Shown piece by piece: positions 18,173-25,869 of a stretch of DNA of 64,000 bases. Source of the DNA: Elusimicrobiaceae bacterium. GTDB taxonomy: Bacteria > Elusimicrobiota > Elusimicrobia > Elusimicrobiales > Elusimicrobiaceae. Below the pieces are notes generated by a model that saw only the letters and a list, made by a program, of their open reading frames with translations, ran no database searches and was not told the DNA's origin. A program made the position numbers and the translations under genes. The stretch lies in assembly GCA_016283355.1 (NCBI GenBank), contig JAEEMS010000018.1:1-64000 (forward strand), given 5' to 3'. Positions within the stretch are counted from its first letter, which is position 1. Each line of letters starts with the position of its first letter.

Positions 18173-18737
18173 GAAAATTGCTCTAACCGGTGGCCCAAAC
18201 AGTGGAAAAACAACTGCTTTGTCCGTTTTAAAAGAAACCTTTGGCCCGCAGGTTGAACTGGTACGCGAAGCCGCTACTATGATTTTTAGCGGCGGTTTTC
18301 CACGGCAAGATAATAGCCGGTATCACATCGAAGCTGCTCAAAAAATCATTTTTGTGGCCACACGCGAAATGGAAGCATTGGCCGAAGAATATTCACAAGC
18401 TCCGCTTATTGTGTGTGATCGTGGAACGGTAGATGCGGCTGTATACTGGCCCGGCGGTGTAGATGATTTTTTTGCTGTAATGGGTACCTCGTTACAAAAA
18501 GAAATGGCCCGTTACGATGCGGTACTCCATTTATCCCCGCCCACCAATCCGGCATTTTATCAATCTACGCATGTGCGGACGGAGAATTTGCACCAGGCCT
18601 TTGAAATTGATGAAAAAATTTTAAAAATTTGGGATGGACATCCGAATCGTTTGATTGTACCGGGTAAAGAGCATTATTTCGAGAAAGCGGAAATTATCAA
18701 AGATTTTGTAGAAAAATTATTCAAGGATAATCTATGA
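18162..18737 (+). CDS. AAA_28-type P-loop NTPase, first of a tandem pair
   Basis: A 191-residue soluble P-loop protein. Walker A is GGPNSGKTT (9-17); VCDRG near 85 is the likely Walker B/LID region; the C-terminus has KEHYFEKAEIIKDFVEKL. It resembles the AAA_28 family, whose members are mostly uncharacterised and related to NAD-metabolism kinases. ATG 18162 is chosen because GGAGG lies 6-7 nt before it and it overlaps the M23 stop. The next gene is a close paralog beginning at its own stop codon. Substrate unknown. Confidence 0.75.
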   Translation: MKHKKIALTGGPNSGKTTALSVLKETFGPQVELVREAATMIFSGGFPRQDNSRYHIEAAQKIIFVATREMEALAEEYSQAPLIVCDRGTVDAAVYWPGGVDDFFAVMGTSLQKEMARYDAVLHLSPPTNPAFYQSTHVRTENLHQAFEIDEKILKIWDGHPNRLIVPGKEHYFEKAEIIKDFVEKLFKDNL

Positions 18738-19297
18738 AAAAAATCGTTTTAACCGGTGGCCCCAGCGGGGGCAAAACAACGGCCCTTTCTATTTTGAAAG
18801 AGACGTTCGGCAAAAAAATTGCCCTGGTGCAAGAAGCGGCCACGTTGATTTACAGCGGCGGTTTCCCGCGTACGGACAATAGCCCTATTCACATTGTACA
18901 CGCGCAGAACATTATTTTCTACACCGTGCATCAATTGGAGGAATTGGCGCAAAAAACATCGGACGCTACGTTAATGGTGTGTGATCGCGGATCGATTGAC
19001 GGAGCCGTTTACTGGCCTTATGGTCCGGAAGATTTCTTTAAGGCCATGCATACTTCACTCGAAGCGGAATTGGCGCGTTACGATGCGGTTATCCATCTTT
19101 CCCCACCGCCGGAGAAAGATTATTACCAGGCCACCAACGTGCGCACGGAAAACTTGCAACAGGCCTTTGAAATCGACGATAAAATTTTGAAAATTTGGGA
19201 AAAACACCCCAACCGTTTAGTGGTTCCGCGGGAAAAGCATTATTTTGAAAAAGCGGAAATTATCAAAAATTTCGTAGAAAATTTATTGACCAAATAA
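18734..19297 (+). CDS. AAA_28-type P-loop NTPase, second of a tandem pair
   Basis: A 187-residue paralog of the preceding gene, alignable from end to end without large gaps and identical at most motif positions: Walker A GGPSGGKTT (7-15), EAATLIYSGGFPR, VCDRGSIDGAVYWP, HLSPPPEKDYY, VRTENLQQAFEIDDKILKIW. It starts inside the stop of the first copy (ATGA). Conservation of every motif in both suggests both are functional, perhaps as a heterodimer or with different substrates; this is inference. Confidence 0.75.
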   Translation: MKKIVLTGGPSGGKTTALSILKETFGKKIALVQEAATLIYSGGFPRTDNSPIHIVHAQNIIFYTVHQLEELAQKTSDATLMVCDRGSIDGAVYWPYGPEDFFKAMHTSLEAELARYDAVIHLSPPPEKDYYQATNVRTENLQQAFEIDDKILKIWEKHPNRLVVPREKHYFEKAEIIKNFVENLLTK

Positions 19298-19309
19298 CAG
19301 GAGTTATCG

Positions 19310-19699
19310 ATGTGGAATCCATTTAAAAAGAAAGGGGATCCCGCCCCGGATGTTGCGGGCAAAAAAGAGCCGTCCAAAAATGAGACAATTGAAGAACGCT
19401 TGGAACGGGAGATGGAGTCCCTCCCGGCAATGCTTAAAAGCAAATTGAAAGACCCGGCTGTTAAAAAGCGACTGTTGGACATTGCCAAGCGTATGGAAGC
19501 CGACGGCGTAAATTTTAAAAGCATCCGCCAAATGAAAAAGTGGATGAAAGATCACGAGAAAGAATTGCGTGCCGAAAATGCGGACGCACAGCCCAAAGTG
19601 GAAACAGTAGTGCATGAAGGGCCGCGTATCGGGCGCAACGATCCGTGCCCGTGCGGCAGCGGAAAAAAATATAAAAAATGTTGCGGCGCAGATAAGTAA
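19310..19699 (+). CDS. SEC-C motif protein
   Basis: A 129-residue protein with a charged, probably helical N-terminal part and a C-terminal SEC-C zinc motif, [18 protein letters not shown] (108-125), with Cys-x-Cys...Cys-Cys ligands as found at the end of SecA and in many small proteins. There is no SecA motor domain. CAGGAG lies 7 nt before the ATG. It is last in the unit starting with the M23 peptidase and is followed by a terminator. Function beyond zinc/protein binding is unknown. Confidence 0.8.
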   Translation: MWNPFKKKGDPAPDVAGKKEPSKNETIEERLEREMESLPAMLKSKLKDPAVKKRLLDIAKRMEADGVNFKSIRQMKKWMKDHEKELRAENADAQPKVETVVHEGPRIGRNDPCPCGSGKKYKKCCGADK

Positions 19700-19706
19700 C
19701 ACTATT

Positions 19707-19744
19707 AAAGGCCTTTGCCACTGAAACGGTGAAGGCCTTTTTTC
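19707..19744 (+). terminator. Terminator after the SEC-C gene
   Basis: Stem AAAGGCCTT...AAGGCCTTT with an inner CCAC/GGTG-like extension, followed by TTTTTT. Confidence 0.8.
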
Positions 19745-19757
19745 AGTATTTATACCG

Positions 19758-20300
19758 ATGAATATTAAAGATACTAAAAAAAGAATTAAAGAAAAATTAA
19801 AAGTCATTTGGCACTGGATAGATCCATACAAACAAAGTATTTTTTATTTTGATATGGATTGGACAGATTGGGCCTTTGTTTTCATTATTTCTATTATATT
19901 GTTTCTAAATTTAAAAAATGTATATTTGTTCTTTTTAATCTACAACCCACTTGCAATGTTATATAACGAAAGATTGCGATTTTTGTTTTGCTTTTTGCTC
20001 TTACGGTATTTTTGGGGACTGATATGTTGGTTACTATTCCCATTAGTTCTTCCAATGAGCGGAATAGTGACTGCCTTACGTTTGCAAGGGGGGCGATATG
20101 TATTACCTTTCTTACTATGGTGGCTATGCTCAGGTATAGCTACGACGGCAGGCGATTTTTTGCAATTTCGCGGTTGGCCCACGATAATAGGAAAATGCTT
20201 GCTGTTCTCTTCAGTCGTGGTATTCGTATTGGCAATTTGGAGTGCCGTTCATTATTTGCGCCACTGGTATGAATATCCTATATGCGGCGACGAAATATAA
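19758..20300 (+). CDS. Unknown small membrane protein
   Basis: I do not recognise this 180-residue protein. A basic N-terminus (about 1-30) is followed by four or five hydrophobic segments (about 37-53, 56-70, 75-100, 107-130 and 143-166), so it is an inner-membrane protein with Trp, Phe and Leu richness. Its 5' part is markedly more A+T-rich than its neighbours. There is no Shine-Dalgarno sequence before the ATG, which lies 14 nt past a terminator T-run. It converges with the TPR gene with no space between stops. Confidence 0.55.
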   Translation: MNIKDTKKRIKEKLKVIWHWIDPYKQSIFYFDMDWTDWAFVFIISIILFLNLKNVYLFFLIYNPLAMLYNERLRFLFCFLLLRYFWGLICWLLFPLVLPMSGIVTALRLQGGRYVLPFLLWWLCSGIATTAGDFLQFRGWPTIIGKCLLFSSVVVFVLAIWSAVHYLRHWYEYPICGDEI

Positions 20301-21557
20301 CTATTTCCCCAATTTATTGATGCGGCCTTGAGCTCTGGCAGCATATTTGCCGTCCGGATGGCGAAGTACCAGCTTTCTATACATTTCCATCGCTTGTGCG
20401 GTGCGGTTTTGACGTTCATACGCTTGCCCCAGCTCGTACATAATTTCGTCGTTGCGGGGATTATTGAGGGTGGTTACCAGTATTTTTTCCAACGATTGCG
20501 TATATTTGATGTCATCGCGTAAATTCCTGCGGGCGACTTGCGCCGCTTCCAGCAGGGCTTGGGTGCGGCGTTGCTCATCCTCGGCAAATGCCATGCTGGC
20601 TTGTTGCAATTCGCGATAAGCACTATCAAAATCTTTTCTTTTCTTATACACATCCGCTTTCCCGGTATAAGCTTCGAATGCGGCGGGGGAAGATCCCAAC
20701 GCGCGGATGGCTTTGTCATAATAAGCAAGGGCCGCGTCGTAGTTCCTTTCATTCTCCTCTAAGATAGCCAGGTGTTTGTATACAATGCCCGTTTCGTTGG
20801 AATCCGGATAAGTTTGTAATACTTGATTATACAAAGCGCGAGCGCGGTTAGTGTCATTTAAATGGTCTGCATAAATATCCCCGGTCAGGCGCAAGCTGGC
20901 TGCACGGTAAGGCGTGAGGGGATAAAGAGCCGCTACCTTTTGATACTGGGAAAGGGCAGCTAAGTAGTTGCCGTTTTCGCGGTGTAAATCCCCGTACCAT
21001 AATTCAACTTGATCATTTTGCCCGTAGGAAGGGTAGCGTAGAAAAAAATTTTCAAAAGCGGCGGCAGCCGGAGCATAGAGTGTGCTGCCCGGCAATTTGG
21101 AAAGCGCAAATAAGACGGCCGCTTCACGCTCAACCCAAGAGGTCTCCAACCCGGCGGATAAACTAAAAGCACGCATTCCGTCGGCAGAACGGGCCGGTTC
21201 ATCCACTATTTGCAATAAATCTTGAATTGTGTTTTTTTGATTAGCCAAGCTGACTTGCGGATAGAGTTTGCTTACTTTAAGCAAAGCAATCAACGCATTG
21301 GCTTTTTCCTGGGCCAGCGTGTAAAGACGGGCTTGGGTAAGGAGCACCTGCGGAGTATTTTCGTCCGCAAGATGTTGCGCGGCCCAGGTGCCCAGGTTGT
21401 CTGCCAGTGTTTTGGCATAAGCGCGTTGGTTGCGGTTGGTGGCCGCAGTCAACCCATCAGCTTGTTGTTTGTAAAAAGCCAACGGGGTCATTTCATTTTG
21501 AGCGGACGCGACCAGCGCGACACAGCAAACAGCAAAAATAAATCCGGTTTTTTTCAT
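20301..21557 (-). CDS. Exported tetratricopeptide-repeat protein
   Basis: A 418-residue protein with a signal peptide (1-19, ending ASA before Q). The rest is helical TPR-like repeat: clear units include YLAALSQYQKVAALYPLTPY, NRARALYNQVLQTYPDS, YDAALAYYDKAIRALG and QAMEMYRKLVLRHPDGKYA. This resembles YbgF/BamD-type periplasmic scaffolds. It probably works as a protein-protein scaffold in the periplasm; partners are not indicated. It begins 2 nt after the yajQ stop, so the two are co-transcribed. Confidence 0.8.
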   Translation of the reverse strand: MKKTGFIFAVCCVALVASAQNEMTPLAFYKQQADGLTAATNRNQRAYAKTLADNLGTWAAQHLADENTPQVLLTQARLYTLAQEKANALIALLKVSKLYPQVSLANQKNTIQDLLQIVDEPARSADGMRAFSLSAGLETSWVEREAAVLFALSKLPGSTLYAPAAAAFENFFLRYPSYGQNDQVELWYGDLHRENGNYLAALSQYQKVAALYPLTPYRAASLRLTGDIYADHLNDTNRARALYNQVLQTYPDSNETGIVYKHLAILEENERNYDAALAYYDKAIRALGSSPAAFEAYTGKADVYKKRKDFDSAYRELQQASMAFAEDEQRRTQALLEAAQVARRNLRDDIKYTQSLEKILVTTLNNPRNDEIMYELGQAYERQNRTAQAMEMYRKLVLRHPDGKYAARAQGRINKLGK

Positions 21558-21559
21558 CG

Positions 21560-22054
21560 TTAGCGGTAATTCGTAAATTGAAGTTCTACACCGAAGTCAT
21601 GCCCTCTGAGCAGTGCAATGACCGCTTGTAATTCATCCTTGGATTTGGAAGATACACGTAATTGATCCCCTTGGATAGAGGCGGATACCTTCAATTTGGC
21701 ATCTTTAATGGTTTTGGTAATTTCTTTGGCTTTATCGGCCGGGATACCTTGTTGAATTTTTACCGTCTGTTTGGCATTTCCGCCCAATGCGGCCTCAATT
21801 TTTTGCGGTTGTAAATTTTTAAGAGCAATTCCGCGTTTAGCCATACGGGTAAAAATGATATCGCGCAAGGTATTTACTTTATATTCATCACTGGAAGATA
21901 ATTTAAGCTCGTTATCTTTTTGATTGAGTTCAATATTGGAGTGGGTATCCTTAAAATCATAGCGGTTGGTAATTTCTTTATTGGCGGCGTTAACGGCCTC
22001 GCTGATGACGTTTAAATCGACTTTGGATACGACGTCAAAACTGTAATCTGCCAT
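21560..22054 (-). CDS. yajQ: YajQ family nucleotide-binding protein
   Basis: A 164-residue YajQ/DUF520 protein. The family opening SFDVVSKVDLNVISEAVNAA, the EITNRYDFKDT segment (30-40), GIPADKAKEITKTIKDAKLKV and the closing RGHDFGVELQFTNYR are all present at normal length. Some members bind cyclic di-GMP; others bind nucleic acid or tRNA. CCAGGAG lies 8 nt before the ATG and a minus-strand TATAAT (22091-22086) about 31 nt upstream. The promoter is back-to-back with that of nupG. Confidence 0.92.
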   Translation of the reverse strand: MADYSFDVVSKVDLNVISEAVNAANKEITNRYDFKDTHSNIELNQKDNELKLSSSDEYKVNTLRDIIFTRMAKRGIALKNLQPQKIEAALGGNAKQTVKIQQGIPADKAKEITKTIKDAKLKVSASIQGDQLRVSSKSKDELQAVIALLRGHDFGVELQFTNYR

Positions 22055-22085
22055 ACAAAATCTCCTGGGGGATTGAATTTCCTAT

Positions 22086-22107
22086 ATTATACTTTTTTTT
22101 GTACAAT
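22086..22107. promoter_or_regulatory. Divergent -10 boxes of yajQ (-) and nupG (+)
   Basis: Minus-strand TATAAT at 22091-22086 and plus-strand TACAAT at 22102-22107 stand 10 bp apart, so the two promoters overlap and probably compete. The nupG transcript would have a leader of about 75 nt. Confidence 0.5.
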
Positions 22108-22115
22108 GATTTTAA

Positions 22116-22191
22116 GGCAACCTGGCGGTTGCCAAATCTAGGGAGGTGGCTTCTTTTGGGCCGGCCCGCAGACGCGGGAATAATCGTATGA
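22116..22191 (+). promoter_or_regulatory. Structured nupG leader with possible 11-codon upstream ORF
   Basis: The leader has a 7-bp hairpin GGCAACC-TGGC-GGTTGCC (22116-22133), a strong AGGGAGG at 22140-22146 and a second hairpin CCCGC-AGAC-GCGGG (22165-22178). A TTG 9 nt after AGGGAGG opens an 11-codon frame whose TGA (22189-22191) overlaps the nupG ATG. The layout suggests translational coupling. Confidence 0.35.
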
Positions 22192-23486
22192 ACATTAAAA
22201 TTCGTTTAACAGTAATGAATTTCCTCCAGTTCGGTTTATGGGGTGCTTATTTAACATCCATGGGCGCTTTCTTGGCCGGAGCTGGGTTTGCAGGTCAGAT
22301 TGGTTGGTTTTATGCGACACAAGGTTTTGTGTCTCTTTTTATGCCGGCGGTTATCGGTATTATTGCAGATCGTTGGGTTCCGGCTCAAAAATTATTGGGT
22401 TTATGCCATTTGTTGGCGGCTGTTTTTATGGCCGGGGCGGCTTATTGCGGAGCACAGCCGGTTATCAATTTTGCGGCTATGTTCACATGCTACACCATCA
22501 GCGTGGCCTTCTATATGCCTACGATTGCGCTATCTAACTCGGTAGCTTATACCGTGTTGCGCCAGAATAATTTTGATACGGTAAAAGTTTTTCCGCCTAT
22601 CCGTGTGTTTGGAACGGTCGGTTTTATTTGTGCCATGTTGACTACCAACTTTGCCGGATTCCAAACCAGCTATACGCAGTGGTATTTTTCCGCAGTGTTG
22701 GGCTTTATTTTGGGCGTGTATTGTTTTACTTTGCCCCACTGCCCCACCAGCAGCGGGGAAGCCAGAACGTTGTCCGAAGCCATGGGGCTCAAAGCGTTTG
22801 CTTTGTTTAAAGAGAAAAAGATGGCAATTTTCTTTATTTTCTCCATGCTTTTGGGTATGATGTTGCAAATTACTAACGGGTTTGCCAATCCGTTTATCAC
22901 AGGGTTTAACTCCTTGGCGGGATACACGGGTTCGTGGGGGGCCAATAACGCAAACGCGCTGATTTCCCTTTCGCAAATGTCCGAAACGCTTTGTATTTTG
23001 CTTATTCCGTTTGCCTTAAAACGCTTTGGTATCAAGAAAGTAATGCTCATCAGTATGATTGCGTGGGTATTGCGGTTTGGGTTCCTGGGATTGGGCAATC
23101 CGTCTACCGGAGTAGGAATTACCTTGTTGGTAATCTCCATGATTGTATACGGGGTTGCTTTTGATTTCTTTAACGTGTCCGGTTCGTTGTATGTAGACCA
23201 GGAAACAGATCCCTCCATCCGTTCCAGTGCCCAGGGTGTGTTTATGTTGATGACCAACGGGTTCGGTGCGGCAATCGGTTCGTTGGCCGCCGGGAAAGTG
23301 ATTAACGTATTGGTTAATTCTCATTTAAATCCGGACTTGATGATAGACGGTGTTTATCCGCCGGCCATTTCTCAACAAATCATGAGCGGGTGGGCCAATT
23401 CCTGGTTCATCTTCTCCGGGTTTGGGTTGGTGGTGGCGGTGTTATTTGCCATTCTGTTTAAATACAAACACGTCCCGCAGGCATAA
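22188..23486 (+). CDS. nupG: NupG/XapB-type nucleoside:H+ symporter
   Basis: A 432-residue major-facilitator protein with about 12 membrane helices. The N-terminus, LTVMNFLQFGLWGAYLTSMG, with IGWFYATQGFVSLFMPAVIGIIADRW, is characteristic of the NupG nucleoside-transporter branch. The central cytoplasmic loop lies around 205-225. It should import nucleosides using the proton gradient. ATG 22188 is chosen because it gives the standard N-terminus; an in-frame GTG at 22146 would overlap a Shine-Dalgarno sequence. Monocistronic, with a terminator 20 nt downstream. Confidence 0.88.
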   Translation: MNIKIRLTVMNFLQFGLWGAYLTSMGAFLAGAGFAGQIGWFYATQGFVSLFMPAVIGIIADRWVPAQKLLGLCHLLAAVFMAGAAYCGAQPVINFAAMFTCYTISVAFYMPTIALSNSVAYTVLRQNNFDTVKVFPPIRVFGTVGFICAMLTTNFAGFQTSYTQWYFSAVLGFILGVYCFTLPHCPTSSGEARTLSEAMGLKAFALFKEKKMAIFFIFSMLLGMMLQITNGFANPFITGFNSLAGYTGSWGANNANALISLSQMSETLCILLIPFALKRFGIKKVMLISMIAWVLRFGFLGLGNPSTGVGITLLVISMIVYGVAFDFFNVSGSLYVDQETDPSIRSSAQGVFMLMTNGFGAAIGSLAAGKVINVLVNSHLNPDLMIDGVYPPAISQQIMSGWANSWFIFSGFGLVVAVLFAILFKYKHVPQA

Positions 23487-23506
23487 GGTTGCCGTGTATT
23501 TGTTTT

Positions 23507-23535
23507 AAGCCCTCCCAAAAGGAGGGCTTGTTTTT
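23507..23535 (+). terminator. Terminator after nupG
   Basis: Nine-bp stem AAGCCCTCC / GGAGGGCTT with loop CAAAA, then GTTTTTG. Confidence 0.88.
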
Positions 23536-23536
23536 G

Positions 23537-23542
23537 TATAAT
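23537..23542 (+). promoter_or_regulatory. -10 box of the first prepilin cassette
   Basis: TATAAT immediately after the nupG terminator. It overlaps an in-frame ATG at 23541, which therefore cannot be the start codon; transcription near 23549 leaves a 22-nt leader with AAAGGAG for the ATG at 23571. Confidence 0.55.
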
Positions 23543-23570
23543 GAAAAAAACCGAAAAGGAGTGTGTGCCT

Positions 23571-24041
23571 ATGCGACACAAAGGGTTTACCCTGATTGAG
23601 ATGTTGGTAGTAGTGCTGGTAGTTGGTATTTTGGTTGCAGTTGCTTTGCCGGAATATCGTAAGGCGGTGGCCAGTTCTCATTTTTCCGAAGCAGTCAGTA
23701 CGCTTAGCACAATAGCAAAGTCCCATCAACTCTGTGCGATGAGTAAAGATGATTGTACGTGGGATGATTTGGATGTTTCTATTGGTTCCCAGGAAGGGAA
23801 TGGCCCGCGGGAAACAGAACACTTCATTTATATGCTTAATAACCCGGGTGGATCCAAAGATGTATGGGCAAGTGCCCTGTATAAAAAAGAAGATATTTGT
23901 GTATGCCACTTGCGGACGGGGGAAACGGTGCTTGTAAACGAGTATGAAGAGGGCGGTTGTGTAGATAAAGAACCGTCTTTTGATTATGCCGATTTACTGA
24001 ATATTATGGAAGTGGATTATAGTGTGTGTGGCTGTTGCTAA
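23571..24041 (+). CDS. Type IV prepilin-like protein
   Basis: A 156-residue secreted/pilus-type protein. The class III leader MRHKG is followed by the prepilin-peptidase site G-FTLIE with Glu at +5 and a hydrophobic helix to about 30 (LVVVLVVGILVAVALPEYRKAV). The variable C-terminal domain has seven to nine Cys, including a terminal CGCC. The mature protein should be cleaved and N-methylated by PilD, then enter a type IV pilus or pseudopilus. It is a monocistronic cassette with its own promoter and terminator, far from any pilus operon, and shares C-terminal motifs with the second prepilin at 40.05 kb. Confidence 0.88.
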   Translation: MRHKGFTLIEMLVVVLVVGILVAVALPEYRKAVASSHFSEAVSTLSTIAKSHQLCAMSKDDCTWDDLDVSIGSQEGNGPRETEHFIYMLNNPGGSKDVWASALYKKEDICVCHLRTGETVLVNEYEEGGCVDKEPSFDYADLLNIMEVDYSVCGCC

Positions 24042-24056
24042 GAATGATTTTCCCAT

Positions 24057-24090
24057 AAAAATCCCCGGTTTTTGCACCGGGGATTTTTTA
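24057..24090. terminator. Bidirectional terminator between prepilin gene and rpsT
   Basis: Nine-bp stem ATCCCCGGT / ACCGGGGAT (24061-24069, 24076-24084) with A-run on one side and T-run on the other, serving both convergent genes. Confidence 0.88.
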
Positions 24091-24102
24091 CGACTCAATA
24101 TC

Positions 24103-24381
24103 TTATTTTGCAGCTTTGTTGGCAGCTTTTGCCAAGCGCGATTTCTTGCGGGCAGCCGTTTTCCAGTGAATTACTTTCTTTTTAGCGGCTTTATCAATGC
24201 AAGATTCAGCTTTTTTTAAATCATCTTTCAACGTAGCGGCTTTCGTTTTGGCGGAAGCTTTTACAGTTTTAGTGGCCAAGCGGATTTTTTTGGTTAAACC
24301 TTTGTTTGCAGAAGTTCTTTTTTCTGCTTGGCGTTGCGCTTTCAAAGCGCTGGTGTGACGTCCAGTTTTTAATTTTGCCAT
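24103..24381 (-). CDS. rpsT: 30S ribosomal protein S20
   Basis: A 92-residue, Lys/Ala-rich helical protein matching bS20: MAKLKTGRHTSALKAQRQAEKR at the start and KGVIHW-like KKKVIHWKTAARKKSRLAKAANKA at the end. It binds 16S rRNA in the small subunit. Monocistronic with a good sigma-70 promoter and an AAGGAA-type ribosome-binding site. Confidence 0.93.
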   Translation of the reverse strand: MAKLKTGRHTSALKAQRQAEKRTSANKGLTKKIRLATKTVKASAKTKAATLKDDLKKAESCIDKAAKKKVIHWKTAARKKSRLAKAANKAAK

Positions 24382-24420
24382 TTTTAACTAATTCCTTTGT
24401 ATCAAAAATCGGTTACCTAT

Positions 24421-24449
24421 ATTGTATCTTATTGGGGAAAATGGGTCAA
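24421..24449 (-). promoter_or_regulatory. rpsT promoter
   Basis: Minus-strand TTGACC (24449-24444), 17-bp spacer, TACAAT (24426-24421). It gives a leader of about 33 nt. This is one of the two best sigma-70-like promoters in the window. Confidence 0.75.
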
Positions 24450-24475
24450 GACGTTTTTAATCCTTGCGAAATTGG

Positions 24476-24481
24476 TACAAT
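24476..24481 (+). promoter_or_regulatory. -10 box of uvrC-like gene, 6 nt from the ATG
   Basis: TACAAT with exactly 6 nt before ATG 24488 and no Shine-Dalgarno sequence, so the mRNA would be leaderless. Confidence 0.5.
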
Positions 24482-24487
24482 ACCCGT

Positions 24488-25816
24488 ATGGACCCCCGTA
24501 TTGATATTTTACCCAATGAACCCGGCGTTTATATTATGCGTGCCAAAGAAGGCACGATTTTGTACGTCGGGAAAGCCAAAAAATTATCAGACCGCGTGAA
24601 ACAATATTTTCAAGAGTCCAATTTGTATTCACGGGGGTGGAAACTTCCGTCTTTATTACCGCTTATTGCCAAGATTGACTATGTTACGTGTTTGAGCGAG
24701 CGGGATGCCCTTGTTTTGGAAGAAAAGTTAATTAAAAAATATCAACCGTTTTTTAATTCGCTGGGGAAAGATGGTAAAAGTTACCCTTATTTGCGGTTAA
24801 CCCTGTCGGAAGATTTCCCGCGTTTGCAGTTGGTGCGCAGTTATGCGGCCACGCATAAAAAAAATAAAGACCTGTATTATGGGCCCTATCCCAAAACGCA
24901 CCCTATTAAAAGCTTGATGCGTTTTTTGTGGAAAAGTAAATATGCCCCGTTGCGGCCGTGCAAATGGAACTTTTCGCGAGAAAAACCGTTGGACACACGC
25001 AAAATAAATACGTGTATTTATTATCATACCGGCCAATGCCCGGCCCCGTGTACCGGAAAAATTTCTTATACGGCCTATCGCCAAATTGCCCAGCGCATGG
25101 CAGATTTTTTAGATGGAAATTTCAGTGCATTAGAGAAAAGATTGACGGCACAGATGCAAAAGCATGCCACCCGGTTGGAATACGAACAAGCGGCGGTATA
25201 CCGCAATTTTCTTCATGCATTATCCCATATGCGCGAGCGGGTGTTGGTAGGCCAATTCAAGGATGAGCAAATTACCGCCGCCATGGAAAATACGGATAAA
25301 CTCAAACGCTTGGCGGAAGTGATCGGGCTGAAAAAATTACCGGCGCATATTGAGGCGTTTGATAATTCGCACCTGTTCGGGCGCGAAGCCGTGGGGTGTA
25401 TGGTGTGCTTTATCAACGGTGAGAAAAACCACGAACATTATCGCCGTTTTAAGATTAAAACCAAAATGCCCGCAAAAGGCGGCAGTGATTTTGCCATGAT
25501 GGAAGAAAGTGTTTTTAGGCGTTTGCGTCAGATTAAGCGAGATCCTTCACAAACCCCCGATTTGATTTTATTGGATGGGGGAAAAAGTCAAATTCACGCT
25601 GCGCTCAATGCTTTTGACCGCGCCGGTATTTACATTCCTTTTATTGCTTTAGCGGAAACCCACGAGGGGATTTATTTGCCTGGAGCCGCCAAAAGCATTA
25701 AACTCCCGCTTGCGGATCCTGCTTTAAATTTACTCAGGGAAATTCGCGATGAAGTGCACCGTTTCGCGGTAACCTATCACCGTAAGCTACGGGATAAAGA
25801 AATTTTCCGCAAGTAA
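24488..25816 (+). CDS. uvrC: UvrC-type excinuclease subunit lacking the HhH domain
   Basis: A 442-residue UvrC homolog for nucleotide excision repair. In order: GIY-YIG nuclease (NEPGVYIMRAKEGTILYVGKA, about 9-29), a Cys-rich segment (CIYYHTGQCPAPC near 175), a UVR-like helix near 220-240 and the RNase H-like nuclease with IEAFDNSH, LILLDGGKSQ and EVHRFAVTYHRK retaining the catalytic Asp, Asp and His. The protein stops directly after this, without the C-terminal (HhH)2 DNA-binding domain of ordinary, roughly 600-residue UvrC. A terminator follows within 20 nt, so the short form looks settled rather than recent. The start follows the leaderless arrangement. Confidence 0.85.
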   Translation: MDPRIDILPNEPGVYIMRAKEGTILYVGKAKKLSDRVKQYFQESNLYSRGWKLPSLLPLIAKIDYVTCLSERDALVLEEKLIKKYQPFFNSLGKDGKSYPYLRLTLSEDFPRLQLVRSYAATHKKNKDLYYGPYPKTHPIKSLMRFLWKSKYAPLRPCKWNFSREKPLDTRKINTCIYYHTGQCPAPCTGKISYTAYRQIAQRMADFLDGNFSALEKRLTAQMQKHATRLEYEQAAVYRNFLHALSHMRERVLVGQFKDEQITAAMENTDKLKRLAEVIGLKKLPAHIEAFDNSHLFGREAVGCMVCFINGEKNHEHYRRFKIKTKMPAKGGSDFAMMEESVFRRLRQIKRDPSQTPDLILLDGGKSQIHAALNAFDRAGIYIPFIALAETHEGIYLPGAAKSIKLPLADPALNLLREIRDEVHRFAVTYHRKLRDKEIFRK

Positions 25817-25826
25817 GGACTGCAAT

Positions 25827-25858
25827 AAAAAAGCCCGGGGAATTCCCCGGGCTTTTTA
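25827..25858. terminator. Bidirectional terminator between uvrC and pilT
   Basis: Stem AAAAAAGCCCGGGG / CCCCGGGCTTTTT with loop AATT. Confidence 0.9.
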
Positions 25859-25869
25859 TAAGAGTATCC

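Noticed and set aside
23541-23570. Upstream ATG as start of the first prepilin
   Set aside because: It overlaps the TATAAT box and would put a charged 10-residue extension before a standard prepilin leader; ATG 23571 has a proper ribosome-binding site.
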